The position numbers were made by a program, and so were the translations under genes. Positions 1 to 8,603 of a stretch of 64,000 bases of DNA are shown one piece after another (within the stretch, counting starts at the first letter, position 1; the number at the start of each line of letters is the position of its first letter). Source of the DNA: an uncultured Lachnospiraceae bacterium. Its GTDB lineage: Bacteria > Bacillota > Clostridia > Lachnospirales > Lachnospiraceae. Below the pieces are notes generated by a model, which worked only from the letters and a program-made list of their open reading frames with translations, had not been told where the DNA came from and searched no databases. Location of the stretch: positions 1 to 64,000 of the forward strand of contig CATOPL010000006.1 in the NCBI GenBank assembly GCA_951802115.1, written 5' to 3'.

Positions 1-297
1 ATTTCAGTGTGGGGGAATATAGGTAATATAGGAGAGACAGATGGTCAGAAATACGGAGCACAGACAAAAGGGCAGACGATGCTCTTTGGCGATGTGTTTA
101 AAAATGTAGTTGACCAGGTCCGTGAAACAGAGGCGGATGTGGAGCTGAAGCAGTATCTTCTGTCGACAGGCCAGATCGATGATGCACATACCCTGCCTAT
201 TGCAGAGGCCAAAGCAGGATTAACTCTGGATATATTGATTACTCTTCGAAATAAAACATTAGAGGCATATAATGAATTGATTAAAATCAATGTTTAG
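1..297 (+). CDS. fliE: Flagellar hook-basal body protein FliE, 5'-partial
   Basis: FliE is the small adapter that joins the MS ring (FliF) to the proximal rod. The C-terminal half, with the run AEAKAGLTLDILITLRNKTLEAYNELIKI, shown here only as AEAKAGLTLDILITLRNK, matches the conserved FliE end that precedes rod assembly. The reading frame is open to base 1, so the real start is probably just upstream of the window; a GTG at 7 is possible but has no visible ribosome site. About 96-98 residues are present out of a usual 100-110. fliF follows after about 80 bases, the standard order. The upstream neighbours (usually flgB and flgC) cannot be seen. Confidence 0.85.
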   Translation: MSVWGNIGNIGETDGQKYGAQTKGQTMLFGDVFKNVVDQVRETEADVELKQYLLSTGQIDDAHTLPIAEAKAGLTLDILITLRNKTLEAYNELIKINV

Positions 298-378
298 TCG
301 TAGTGCATCTGCGTTACACAATTAGAGTGTGTATTTTCTTTTTTGTTTTAATTAAATGGCAGAAGGTTGGATGGAAAC

Positions 379-2082
379 GTGCAGAATTTTAAGGAAAGCT
401 GGCAGAAGATGCCGGAAAGGACCCGGAAACTGATTTTGGGAATAGTAGCTGGAACGGCTGTGATTGCTCTGGCTGCGATTCTTATATTGACATTTGGACG
501 TAAAAGTGATTATAATGTGCTTTTTTCGGGACTTAGTCAGGAAGAGGCGCAGCAGATAGGTTCGCTTCTTCAGGATGAACAGATTGATTATAAGTATGAT
601 GCCTCAGAGGGAGTTATCCGGGTGCCGGAAGCGGTAGTAGAACCTACCAGAGTAAAACTTTTGTCACAGGGATATCCCAAAAGCGGATTTGCGTATGACA
701 TGTATTTGGATAATACCGGGCTTATGACGACAGAGTCCGATAAAAAGCAGATTACATTGTATGAATTACAGGATCGCCTGGGGGCTACCATACGGTCATT
801 TGAAGGGGTGCAGGAGGCAAGAGTTAATATAGCTGAGGCATCCGAACAGCGATATGTGCTGGAAAACAACGAAGCACAGGGTGCATCTGCTTCTGTAGTG
901 ATCACAATGCAAAGTGGAAGTACATTGACGGAAGATAAAGCGCAGGCAGTGAAAAATCTGGTTGCTCATTCTGTGCGTGGTATGAATTTTGCAGAGGTTG
1001 TGGTGCTGGACGGGGAGACGATGCTTGAAGTGGGAGGCGGTTCCGGTACCGGTTCGTCGGCGACGGATCTGACCAGCCTCACATCGATGGTGGAAAGCAA
1101 TATTGCCGCCAACATAAGAAATGTGCTGGAGAAGCTTTACGGCACGGGAAGCGTAGCGGTTTCTGTAAAAGGCACAATTAATATGGAGAAACTCATCCAG
1201 GAGAGTACACAGTATTCTACTCCTGAAAAGATAGATGAGGAGGATAAAACAGGACTTCTGGAGACAGAGGAGTTGGTAAATGAGAGTTCTCAGGCATATG
1301 GAGCAGGAGACGGAGGAGTTGTGGGGACGGATGCTAATGCAGACACGCCCAGATATACCAACGAAGACGGCACAGAGGAGGAGACAGACAGCTATTACGA
1401 CGGCAGTGCATCCAGAGAATGGCTGTATAATGTGATAAAAGAGCAGAGACAGATTGATCCGGGGATTCTGGAGGATGTATCTGTCGGTGTAATCATCCTG
1501 ACGGATAATACGACGGTAGCTCAGGCGGATCTTTACCGCCTGGTAGCGAATTCGGCCGGGATTCCGGTGACGGAAGCCAATGATAAGATTACGATTATAC
1601 GGGATCCGGGAATGCAGACGGAAGGTGAAGAACCGATTCTTAATCCGCCGGAAGACACTCTGGGTGTTATTACTACGCTGATTCCGCTTCCTCTGCTGAT
1701 CGCAATCATAGCGGGAATTCTTCTGATACTTCTCCTGCTGCTGTTCTTGCTGTTGAGAAGAAGACGTAAGAAGAAAGAAAATGAACCCCAGGAAGAAGAT
1801 TTTGAGGGAAGTGATCAGCTTTCTGCGAGCGATCTGGGAATTGATGAAGGGGCGGGAGCAAGTTCTTTGGTTTCCGGTCTGGATGATGAAGATGAGATGA
1901 ACAGCGAAGAGATTATGAATCTTCGTATGCAGAAAAGTATGCGCCTGAAGCAGAATATTGCGGAGTTTGTTGATCAGAATCCACAGATTGCTGCAAAGCT
2001 TGTGCAGAGCTGGCTCAGGGGAGAGGAGGAAGTAGATGGCGGCAGAAACAAGCACTCCAACAGTCGAAAGCAGTCCAAATAA
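379..2082 (+). CDS. fliF: Flagellar MS-ring protein FliF
   Basis: FliF forms the inner-membrane MS ring on which the rotor and export gate are built. The roughly 570-residue product has a first membrane helix at about residues 20-42, YscJ/FliF ring-building domains in the periplasmic part, and a second helix near residues 430-460 followed by a basic stretch (RRRRKKK) and an acidic cytoplasmic tail that binds FliG. The start is uncertain: a TTG at 367 touches the AGAAGG ribosome site at 361-366, so I favour the GTG at 379, which leaves 12 bases of spacing. The 3' end overlaps fliG by 47 bases in another frame, so the last 15 or so residues share DNA with the FliG N terminus. Confidence 0.95.
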   Translation: MQNFKESWQKMPERTRKLILGIVAGTAVIALAAILILTFGRKSDYNVLFSGLSQEEAQQIGSLLQDEQIDYKYDASEGVIRVPEAVVEPTRVKLLSQGYPKSGFAYDMYLDNTGLMTTESDKKQITLYELQDRLGATIRSFEGVQEARVNIAEASEQRYVLENNEAQGASASVVITMQSGSTLTEDKAQAVKNLVAHSVRGMNFAEVVVLDGETMLEVGGGSGTGSSATDLTSLTSMVESNIAANIRNVLEKLYGTGSVAVSVKGTINMEKLIQESTQYSTPEKIDEEDKTGLLETEELVNESSQAYGAGDGGVVGTDANADTPRYTNEDGTEEETDSYYDGSASREWLYNVIKEQRQIDPGILEDVSVGVIILTDNTTVAQADLYRLVANSAGIPVTEANDKITIIRDPGMQTEGEEPILNPPEDTLGVITTLIPLPLLIAIIAGILLILLLLLFLLLRRRRKKKENEPQEEDFEGSDQLSASDLGIDEGAGASSLVSGLDDEDEMNSEEIMNLRMQKSMRLKQNIAEFVDQNPQIAAKLVQSWLRGEEEVDGGRNKHSNSRKQSK

Positions 2083-3094
2083 CAGCGACGTTCTGACAGA
2101 TGTAAAGAGCAAAGCGGCGCTTGTGGTAGTGTCTCTTGGCGCTGACAGGGCTTCTCAGATTTATAAATATCTGAATGAGCAGGATATTGAGGATCTTACA
2201 TATGAAGTGGCAAAGCTTGGCAAGACGAATAACAATCAGGTTGAGGCGACTTTGGATGAGTTCTATAAGCTTTGCCTGACACATAAGATGATGACAGACG
2301 GCGGTCTTGACTATGCCAGAAATGTCCTGGAAAAAGCATTTGGCGAGTCAACAGCCAGAAATCTTCTTGAGAAAGTTTCAAAAACGTTGCAGTCGAAACC
2401 GTTTAATTTCTTTATGAAGGGCGATCCTAAAGCGCTCCTGTCTATTCTGCAGAATGAACGGGCACAGGTGATTGCACTGATCATGGCCTATATGGATCCG
2501 GAGCAGGCAGCGCAGATTCTGGAACAGCTGACGGATGAGAAGCGAATTGCCGTGATTGAAGGTATGGCCCATATGGACCGCGTTTCTCCGGAGGCGATTT
2601 CTATTGTGGAAGAAGAGATGAAGCGTAAATTTGCTACGATTATTACCAGCGAGGATAATATGAGTCTTGGCGGTATTGATTTTGTTGCCGATATGATGAA
2701 CAATATCGACCGCAGTACAGAAAGAAAGGTGTTCGACCAGCTGGGCAAGACGAATCCGGACCTGGCACAGGATATCCGCGACAAGATGTTTGTGTTCGAA
2801 AATATTCTCGACATGGACGATCGGTCTGTACAGCGCTTTGTCAGAGATCTGGATACCAAGGATGTGGTATTCGCATTGAAGAACGCGTCCGAAGATATGA
2901 AAGCAACTTTCTTCAACAATATGTCCAAGCGTATGGCGGATTCGGTCCGCGGCGATTTGGAGATTACTTCCAATGTAAGACTGAAGGATGTGGAAGAGGC
3001 GCAGCAGCGTATTGTAAATGTAATCCGCAGACTGGAAGAACAGGGAGAAGTGATCATCAAGAAGGGAGGAGAGGACGACGACATTATTATCTAG
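2036..3094 (+). CDS. fliG: Flagellar motor switch protein FliG
   Basis: FliG couples the MS ring to the stator and transmits CheY-P-induced switching. The 352 residues match the family length. The N-terminal segment (AALVVVSLGADRASQIYKYL) is the FliF-binding domain, the middle contains the NERAQVIALIMAYMDPEQAA motif (the usual EHPQ is replaced by NERAQ), and the C-terminal third carries the charged helix facing MotA. The ATG at 2036 is supported by GAGGAGG at 2021-2027. Overlap with the fliF end implies coupled translation of two proteins that bind one another. Confidence 0.96.
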   Translation: MAAETSTPTVESSPNNSDVLTDVKSKAALVVVSLGADRASQIYKYLNEQDIEDLTYEVAKLGKTNNNQVEATLDEFYKLCLTHKMMTDGGLDYARNVLEKAFGESTARNLLEKVSKTLQSKPFNFFMKGDPKALLSILQNERAQVIALIMAYMDPEQAAQILEQLTDEKRIAVIEGMAHMDRVSPEAISIVEEEMKRKFATIITSEDNMSLGGIDFVADMMNNIDRSTERKVFDQLGKTNPDLAQDIRDKMFVFENILDMDDRSVQRFVRDLDTKDVVFALKNASEDMKATFFNNMSKRMADSVRGDLEITSNVRLKDVEEAQQRIVNVIRRLEEQGEVIIKKGGEDDDIII

Positions 3095-3164
3095 TCGTGT
3101 CATTAAAAACACAGGTGCGTCTGCGACTTCCGTTATTGAGCCCTATGTTCTCCCTGTAGAGGTT

Positions 3165-3926
3165 ATGAAAAGCAGAAAGGCTCCGGAAACTGCAGTTTTC
3201 CCCCGGGTTAATAAGGAAGGCGAACTGTTGACGGAAGATATGGAGGGAAATCCGGCGTTCTCTGAAAACGGGGATTATGATTCGGAAGAGGCGCATGATG
3301 CGCTCGGTGAAGAGGTTCGTCAGATTCTGGAAAATGCCAGAGAAGAAGCGGAGAGATTGCTCGAAGACGCCAGAAAACGTGCCGAGGAGGAATTTGAAGC
3401 GGCAAGGGAAGCCGGTTACCGTGCAGGTTACAGTACCGGCTACGAGGAGAGCAGAAGGCGTGCGGAAGGCGAGTGCCGCATGGAATATGAAAAGGAGCTT
3501 GAGTCGTTTCAGGAAGACATGAAGATCGCTCTTCAGTCTGTGGAGAAGGCTAAAGAACGATGCCTGAAGAATTATCTGGATGAGCTGAAGGATTGTGCGA
3601 TTGCGATTGGAGAAAAAGTAATCCAGATCAGCCTTCGTTCCAGTGGAGAAGTCATCCGCCAGATGATTATATCTGCTACAGAGAAGCTGAAAAAGACTGC
3701 CTGGGTAAAAATTTACATAGATAAAAGCGGTTATGACATGATGATGGAAGCAGATGCAGATATCATTGAAGAACTGTCTCATTTGTCGGACAATATTAAG
3801 TTTATTGTCATGGATAAGGAAGACAGCGGCAACTGTATTATAGAGATGCCGGAAGAGATTGTGGATGTAAGCGTTAATACGCAGATAGAGAATATTAAGG
3901 ATATCCTGGAAAATGTGAGAGTATAG
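3165..3926 (+). CDS. fliH: Flagellar export ATPase regulator FliH
   Basis: FliH binds the FliI ATPase and ties it to the C ring. This protein has a long Glu/Arg-rich helical segment at about residues 45-130 and a C-terminal FliH/V-ATPase E-subunit-like domain ending in IVDVSVNTQIENIKDIL. It lies between fliG and fliI, and fliI follows after 3 bases. The ATG at 3165 has only a poor ribosome site. The same frame is open upstream through 3084 and encodes SSRVIKN followed by EPYVLPVEV, which resembles a genuine FliH N terminus, but no ATG, GTG or TTG is present there. The annotated start is therefore a minimum; see the finding. Confidence 0.85.
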   Translation: MKSRKAPETAVFPRVNKEGELLTEDMEGNPAFSENGDYDSEEAHDALGEEVRQILENAREEAERLLEDARKRAEEEFEAAREAGYRAGYSTGYEESRRRAEGECRMEYEKELESFQEDMKIALQSVEKAKERCLKNYLDELKDCAIAIGEKVIQISLRSSGEVIRQMIISATEKLKKTAWVKIYIDKSGYDMMMEADADIIEELSHLSDNIKFIVMDKEDSGNCIIEMPEEIVDVSVNTQIENIKDILENVRV

Positions 3927-3929
3927 ATT

Positions 3930-5231
3930 ATGTTTGAGAAGATACCGCAGCTGATCAGCAAGACAGAGACGATCAGCCACATCGGAAAAATTGAAAATGT
4001 GGTCGGGATGTCCATGGAGGCTTCCGGAGGCCGTTCCAGTATCGGTGATATTGTAATGATCTACAATGAAGAGCAGAATCGCCAGATGCCGGCGGAAGTG
4101 GTAGGATTTAAAGATGGAAAGATCCAGCTGATGACCTATGAGGCTACAAGCGGTATTGCTTCCGGCAGTTTTGTCCGCAATACCAGGCGCAGACTGAAAG
4201 TGCCGGTAGGAGATTTTCTGAGAGGAAGGATCATCAATGCTCTGGGAGAGCCTATCGACGGGAAAGAAGCATTTCAGGCAGTGCGCTATTATACGGTCAA
4301 CAGTCCGTATATCAATCCGCTGGCACGACCGCCGATTCGTGAACGTCTGGAATTCGGCGTTAAAGCGATTGATGGACTGAATACGATTGGAAAAGGTCAG
4401 AGGATCGGAATTTTTGCAGGATCCGGTGTGGGAAAAAGTACTCTGATGGGAATGATTGCCAAAAATGTAAAGGCCGATATCAATGTGATCGCGTTGGTTG
4501 GTGAGCGTGGGCGAGAGGTTCTGGAGTTTATTGAAAAAGATCTGGGCGAGGAAGGAATGAGGCGCTCGGTTCTGGTGGTGGCAACTTCGGATCAGCCGGC
4601 CATGCTTCGCATGAAATGCCCGTTGGTGGCGACTACGATTGCGGAATATTTTAAAGATCAGGGGTACGACGTGCTTTTGATGATGGATTCGCTGACCAGA
4701 TACGCCATGGCGCAAAGAGAGATTGGCCTTGCGATCGGAGAACCGCCGATTGCAAGAGGTTATACGCCTTCTATTTATGCTGAGTTCCCAAAGCTTCTGG
4801 AGCGAAGCGGAAATTTTGACAAAGGCTCAATCACAGGTGTCTATACTGTGCTGGTGGAAGGTGATGATACGAATGAGCCGATATCCGATACCGTTCGAGG
4901 TATTCTGGACGGACATATAGTGCTGAGTAGACAGCTTGCCAATGAAAATCATTTTCCGGCTATTGATATCGGGGCGAGTATTTCCCGATTGATGGTGGAG
5001 ATTGTGCCGCAGGAGCATCAGAAAGCAGCGTCGAGAGTACGGAATCTGCTGGGACTTTATCAGAAAAATTCAGACTTGATCTCTATAGGCGCTTACAAAA
5101 GAGGTACAAACCCGGCGCTGGATGAGGCGGTCACAAAAATCAATGATATCAACGCCTTTTTACAACAGGGAATCGGAGAGCGTTTTACTTATGAGGATAC
5201 ACTGCGGATGATGAAAGTGATCGCAGGCTGA
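3930..5231 (+). CDS. fliI: Flagellum-specific ATPase FliI
   Basis: FliI is the cytoplasmic hexameric ATPase that unloads flagellar export substrates at the secretion gate. The 433-residue length is typical. The P-loop GSGVGKST is at about residues 164-171, and the Walker B strand VLLMMDSLTRYA is near residue 247. The F1-ATPase-beta-like signature PSIYAEFPKLLERSG lies downstream. The gene starts three bases after fliH stops and is followed by fliJ, so export ATPase, regulator and chaperone escort are made together. Confidence 0.97.
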   Translation: MFEKIPQLISKTETISHIGKIENVVGMSMEASGGRSSIGDIVMIYNEEQNRQMPAEVVGFKDGKIQLMTYEATSGIASGSFVRNTRRRLKVPVGDFLRGRIINALGEPIDGKEAFQAVRYYTVNSPYINPLARPPIRERLEFGVKAIDGLNTIGKGQRIGIFAGSGVGKSTLMGMIAKNVKADINVIALVGERGREVLEFIEKDLGEEGMRRSVLVVATSDQPAMLRMKCPLVATTIAEYFKDQGYDVLLMMDSLTRYAMAQREIGLAIGEPPIARGYTPSIYAEFPKLLERSGNFDKGSITGVYTVLVEGDDTNEPISDTVRGILDGHIVLSRQLANENHFPAIDIGASISRLMVEIVPQEHQKAASRVRNLLGLYQKNSDLISIGAYKRGTNPALDEAVTKINDINAFLQQGIGERFTYEDTLRMMKVIAG

Positions 5232-5253
5232 CGGTGACGGAGGATGAGGCAGA

Positions 5254-5712
5254 TTGAAGAGATTTGAGTACAGACTGGAGACGGTACTGGACTATAAAAC
5301 TCAGGTGCTTGACAACCTGAAGACGGAACACGCGGTGATCATGCAGAATGTAAACAGAAAACAGGAGCAGATCAGGGGTCTGAAAAGAGAACTGACGGGT
5401 TATGAAAATGGATTTGACCAGATCAAGACGGAGGGAGCTCCAATCGAAGATTACCGGTTGTTTGATATGTGCATCGGCCAGATGGAGAAAAGAATTGACG
5501 AAGAGAAAGAACATTTAAGCGTTCTGAAAAAACAGGAAGATGAGAAAAAACAGGAAGTGATTGAAGCGAAAGTGGATACTTCCCGATATGAAAAATTAAA
5601 AGATCGTAAGATCAGAGAATATCAAAGAGCGGTTGCAAAGGCGGATGAGAGATTTATCGAAGAATTTGTATCCAGCGCAGCCATCCGAATGAGGCGTCAG
5701 CACAGAGGCTGA
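5254..5712 (+). CDS. fliJ: Flagellar export chaperone FliJ
   Basis: FliJ is the coiled-coil stalk in the centre of the FliI ring and helps recycle export chaperones. The 152-residue protein is almost entirely charged helix (for example KRIDEEKEHLSVLKKQEDEK) and starts with FEYRLETVLDYK, the family's characteristic beginning. The start is a TTG at 5254 with a good GGAGGATGAGG ribosome site at 5239-5249. It follows fliI by about 20 bases. Sequence conservation in this family is low, so the assignment rests on N terminus, composition and position together. Confidence 0.9.
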   Translation: MKRFEYRLETVLDYKTQVLDNLKTEHAVIMQNVNRKQEQIRGLKRELTGYENGFDQIKTEGAPIEDYRLFDMCIGQMEKRIDEEKEHLSVLKKQEDEKKQEVIEAKVDTSRYEKLKDRKIREYQRAVAKADERFIEEFVSSAAIRMRRQHRG

Positions 5713-5783
5713 TACATAAAATGGATAGTCACAGTTTTTCAGACTGTTGATTATAAATATATTAAAGAGAAAGGAGGAACAGA

Positions 5784-6962
5784 GTGGAGAAGATTGTGAA
5801 TATGCAGATGCGGCCAAGGATGCCGTATCAGTTGCCAAGCAATGTCCAGGAGACAAAAGATGATTTCATCAGGCTCTTGCAGCAGCAAAAAGAATCTGCC
5901 AGGCAGCCGGAAGAAGCAGAAGACACGAAGCAGAAAAATGACGTGAAAGACGCGGAGATACCGGAAGAAAAGCAGGCGGAGGAACCTGTAAAAGAGCAGG
6001 CAGAGGAAACAGAGATGCCGGAAAAGCTTCCGGAATCCGTTCAGGCGGAGCTTCAGCAGAGTATTCTTCAACAAACGGCACTTCAGATTACAGAACCTGT
6101 CGCAGACCAGCAGTTTGATGCAGAAGATGCGGCGGATGTTTTGGCTTTGGAATCAGGTTTGGAAACCGAAGAGGTTTTAACCGAAATGCCAGTGTTGCAG
6201 GAGCAGCCGAAGACGGAAACCATGGGATTGGAAACGCAGATAAAAGCTTTGGAGACGGAAGTGAAAACAGAGTCTGCAAAGGCAGAGGATGCGAAAGCAG
6301 TTCCGGAGAAAGAAGCAGAGATTTCCGGTGAAGAGTTTTTCAAATTGCCTGTGAGAGAGCAGTCGTCCCCGGAAGTTCAGGAAAAGATTCCGGAGAAACA
6401 GGAAGCGGTTTTGAACAGGGGAAGCGCAGTTCAGGAAGAGTTGTCTGAAGCAGATATGGAACAATCGGTGTCTGTACAGACTTCGGAAGCTTCCGTACAG
6501 GCGGAGCAAACACAGCATGTACAGCGGCCGGAGTTCCGTGCAGAAGAGAACACTGTGAAATCTACAGTGGAGGAGCTGCCGCAGGAACTTGGAAAAGCAG
6601 TATCCGCAGGAAAACCGGGAGACAGTCACACATTAACTGTAGAGCTGGAACCGGCATCTCTTGGGAAGCTGACAATCCGGCTTGAGTATGAAGCAGGAAA
6701 GACACTGGTGTCAGTGATGGCTTCCAATCCAAAGACACTGGAGCTTTTGGGCGAAAAAGCATCCGAAATTGCGGCAATTTTAAAGGAGCACACCGGAGAG
6801 GAAACTGTTATTTATACGGAACAACCGCAGAAGGAATCCGGAGAAGAAGCTCAGGAACAAAACGGTCGCGGAGGACAGCAGCAAGAGAGGCAACAGCACA
6901 GGCAGGAGGAGCAGCCGCAGACAGACTCTTTCATGCAGCAGCTTCGTCTGGGACTTGTGTAA
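5784..6962 (+). CDS. fliK: Flagellar hook-length control protein FliK
   Basis: FliK is the secreted ruler that switches export from hook to filament subunits. The first 260 or so residues are Glu/Gln/Val-rich and low in complexity, as expected for the extended ruler part. The C-terminal Flg_hook-type domain lies at about residues 275-350 and includes LTVELEPASLGKLTIRLEYE and a hydrophobic core that contacts FlhB. A Gln/Glu/Arg-rich tail follows. The start is a GTG at 5784 after AAGGAGG at 5771-5777. Location between fliJ and flgD is standard. Confidence 0.88.
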   Translation: MEKIVNMQMRPRMPYQLPSNVQETKDDFIRLLQQQKESARQPEEAEDTKQKNDVKDAEIPEEKQAEEPVKEQAEETEMPEKLPESVQAELQQSILQQTALQITEPVADQQFDAEDAADVLALESGLETEEVLTEMPVLQEQPKTETMGLETQIKALETEVKTESAKAEDAKAVPEKEAEISGEEFFKLPVREQSSPEVQEKIPEKQEAVLNRGSAVQEELSEADMEQSVSVQTSEASVQAEQTQHVQRPEFRAEENTVKSTVEELPQELGKAVSAGKPGDSHTLTVELEPASLGKLTIRLEYEAGKTLVSVMASNPKTLELLGEKASEIAAILKEHTGEETVIYTEQPQKESGEEAQEQNGRGGQQQERQQHRQEEQPQTDSFMQQLRLGLV

Positions 6963-6987
6963 ACAGTTAGGTTAGGAGAGAAGAAAT

Positions 6988-7665
6988 ATGGCAGATATTA
7001 CAGTCAGCGGAACGACAGATGCGTATAACTATCAAAGTTATACTGTAGCTGCCAATGACAAGAACACACTGACCATGACGGATTATTTTCAGCTTCTGGC
7101 AGCGCAGCTTCAGAATCAGGATGTGACAAATCCCATGGATAACAGTGAGATGATGGCACAGATGGTGCAGATGGGTATGATGCAGGCTATGGACGCAATG
7201 ACAAATTCTATGGAGACTGCTACGGCAACCACGACGCAGACCTATGCCGGAAGCTTGCTGGGACAGGAAGTGACAGTTATGGTTACGGAGACCGTTGCCG
7301 GTACTGACGCAGAGATACCAACCGGTGTGAAGTACGGGAAGGTAGAGTATGTAACCTTTGTGAACGGTGTTCCTAAATTTAAGATTGAAGGGGACGACAA
7401 AGAATACGTAATGTCATATCTGGTAGGCGTAGGTCATATTCCGGATCCGTACGCAGAGAAGGAAGAAGGCCCGGGAGAGGATCTGGGAGATCCGGACAAA
7501 GTGGAAGGCGATAACGAAGGAACGAAAGAACCCGACAGTACAACGGAAGGTACAGAAGGAACGAACGAGCCTGGCAGTACGACAGAGGGTACGGAAGGAA
7601 CGAACGAGCCTGGCAGTACAACGGAAGGTACGGAAGGCATGAAGGAACCGACGGACGCCGCATAA
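6988..7665 (+). CDS. flgD: Flagellar hook cap (hook assembly) protein FlgD
   Basis: FlgD caps the growing hook and helps FlgE subunits fold in place. The N-terminal motif TMTDYFQLLAAQLQNQDVTNP and the following NSEMMAQMVQM helix are diagnostic. A short beta domain follows (about residues 85-150: SLLGQEVTVMV, then GVPKFKIEG). The protein ends with an unusual acidic Thr/Glu/Gly/Pro tail made of a 13-residue repeat. The start at 6988 has AGGAGAGAAG upstream. There is no recognisable C-terminal Ig-like domain, so the repeat tail may replace it. Confidence 0.92.
   Translation: MADITVSGTTDAYNYQSYTVAANDKNTLTMTDYFQLLAAQLQNQDVTNPMDNSEMMAQMVQMGMMQAMDAMTNSMETATATTTQTYAGSLLGQEVTVMVTETVAGTDAEIPTGVKYGKVEYVTFVNGVPKFKIEGDDKEYVMSYLVGVGHIPDPYAEKEEGPGEDLGDPDKVEGDNEGTKEPDSTTEGTEGTNEPGSTTEGTEGTNEPGSTTEGTEGMKEPTDAA
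7540..7650 (+). repeat. 39-bp tandem repeat in the 3' end of flgD
   Basis: The unit encodes TTEGTEGTNEPGS. Two full copies occur at 7540-7578 and 7579-7617, and a diverged third ends in MKEP. An earlier, weaker relative (EGTKEPDS) lies just before them. The copies differ mainly at third codon positions, which suggests slippage followed by some selection for the protein. A degenerate further copy, GCATGAACCGATGGAAG, is visible just after the flgD stop. Confidence 0.85.
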
Positions 7666-7886
7666 GAAATGCATGAACCGATGGAAGCTGTTTGCAGAAG
7701 ACGGTAGACTCGGCAAAGACAAAGAGAGAAACAGATACCTCGTCTGCGGCCGGGATTTTCGGTGATGCTGAAAAAAGATGTGCTGGCAACGTATGCCGCT
7801 GCACAGGGATGGAAAAGAAGTGACTGTCTGGTTTTGATCATATGAGAGCAGGACGGACAGAGGATTTTTGGAAGAAAGGAATACAT

Positions 7887-8267
7887 ATGGAGATGAACGG
7901 AGTTCAGCGTTTGGAAAATGGGCGTGCCGGCGTCACCGGCAGGAATACAAATGCGGCCGGGAGCGGCGGAAATCAGGCATCATTTGAAAAACTGCTCCAG
8001 GAGAGTGCCAGGGAAGGCCTGAATTTTTCCAAACATGCCGCAAAACGAATGAATGAACGGGGAATTGCCGTAGACAGTCAGTTGATGAGCAATCTTGAAC
8101 ACGCTGTGGACGGTGCCAGAAAAAAGGGTGCCAAAGACGTGGCGGTGATCAGTGCTCAAGGAGTGTTTATTGTCAATGTACCCAACAATACGGTTGTTAC
8201 TACCATGTCGCAGAGCGATATGAAAGAGCGTGTGTTCACAAATATTGACAGCGCCGTCCTGATGTAG
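7887..8267 (+). CDS. Flagellar operon protein, TIGR02530 (flg_new) family
   Basis: A small protein of unknown biochemical function that is found beside flgD and flgE in Firmicutes flagellar operons. The family core is visible at about residues 45-120: FSKHAAKRMNERGIAVDS, then AVDGARKKGAKDVAVIS and GVFIVNVPNNTVVTTM. I place the start at the ATG at 7887 because AGAAAGGA lies 6 bases upstream; the frame is open further back to 7842 without a ribosome site. The Gly/Asn-rich N-terminal linker shares the DNA word AATGCGGCCGGGA with the tandem repeat downstream. The 221 bases between flgD and this gene hold no gene I can support. Confidence 0.85.
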   Translation: MEMNGVQRLENGRAGVTGRNTNAAGSGGNQASFEKLLQESAREGLNFSKHAAKRMNERGIAVDSQLMSNLEHAVDGARKKGAKDVAVISAQGVFIVNVPNNTVVTTMSQSDMKERVFTNIDSAVLM

Positions 8268-8351
8268 CAGGCCCTCTTTGGAGGATGCTTATGTCTGCCT
8301 GCCTGACTGACAGGCGGATGGAAGGATGGAAGAAAAACAGCAAATGCTCTT

Positions 8352-8580
8352 GCAGGGCAGTAGCAGAACGAGGAAAACAGCGAAGGCCCGAAGGGTTCCC
8401 AGATGGATGGACGGACGCGAATGCGGCCGGGAATGCATCTATTGAACAGGGAACAGGCAGGGCAGTAGCGGAACGAGGAAAACAGCGAAGGCCCGGAGGG
8501 TTCCCAGATGGATGGACGGACGCGAATGCGGCCGGGAATGCATCTATTGAACAGGGAACAGGCAGGGCAGTAGCGGAACT
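8352..8580 (+). repeat. 105-bp direct tandem repeat upstream of flgE
   Basis: About 2.2 copies are present: 8352-8456, 8457-8561, and the first 18 or so bases of a third copy from 8562. The two complete copies differ at only a few bases. The period is a multiple of three, so one frame (about 8285-8587) stays open and would give a 35-residue repeat with RAVAERGKQRRP. I see no known domain in it and a poor start. The 336-base gap between the TIGR02530 gene and flgE is otherwise empty apart from an AAAGGA ribosome site for flgE. Confidence 0.9.
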
Positions 8581-8603
8581 TAAATAGAAAGGAAAATAAA
8601 AAT

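Noticed and set aside
3087-4715. Long open frame of over 500 codons on the minus strand
   Set aside because: It lies opposite fliH and fliI, has no ribosome site and a His/Arg/Phe-rich composition typical of antisense shadows. The same applies to the one opposite fliF (796-2112) and other minus-strand frames.
8285-8587. Open frame of about 100 codons across the 105-bp repeat
   Set aside because: The frame is open only because the repeat period is a multiple of three. There is no good start site or known domain, so it is reported as a repeat only.
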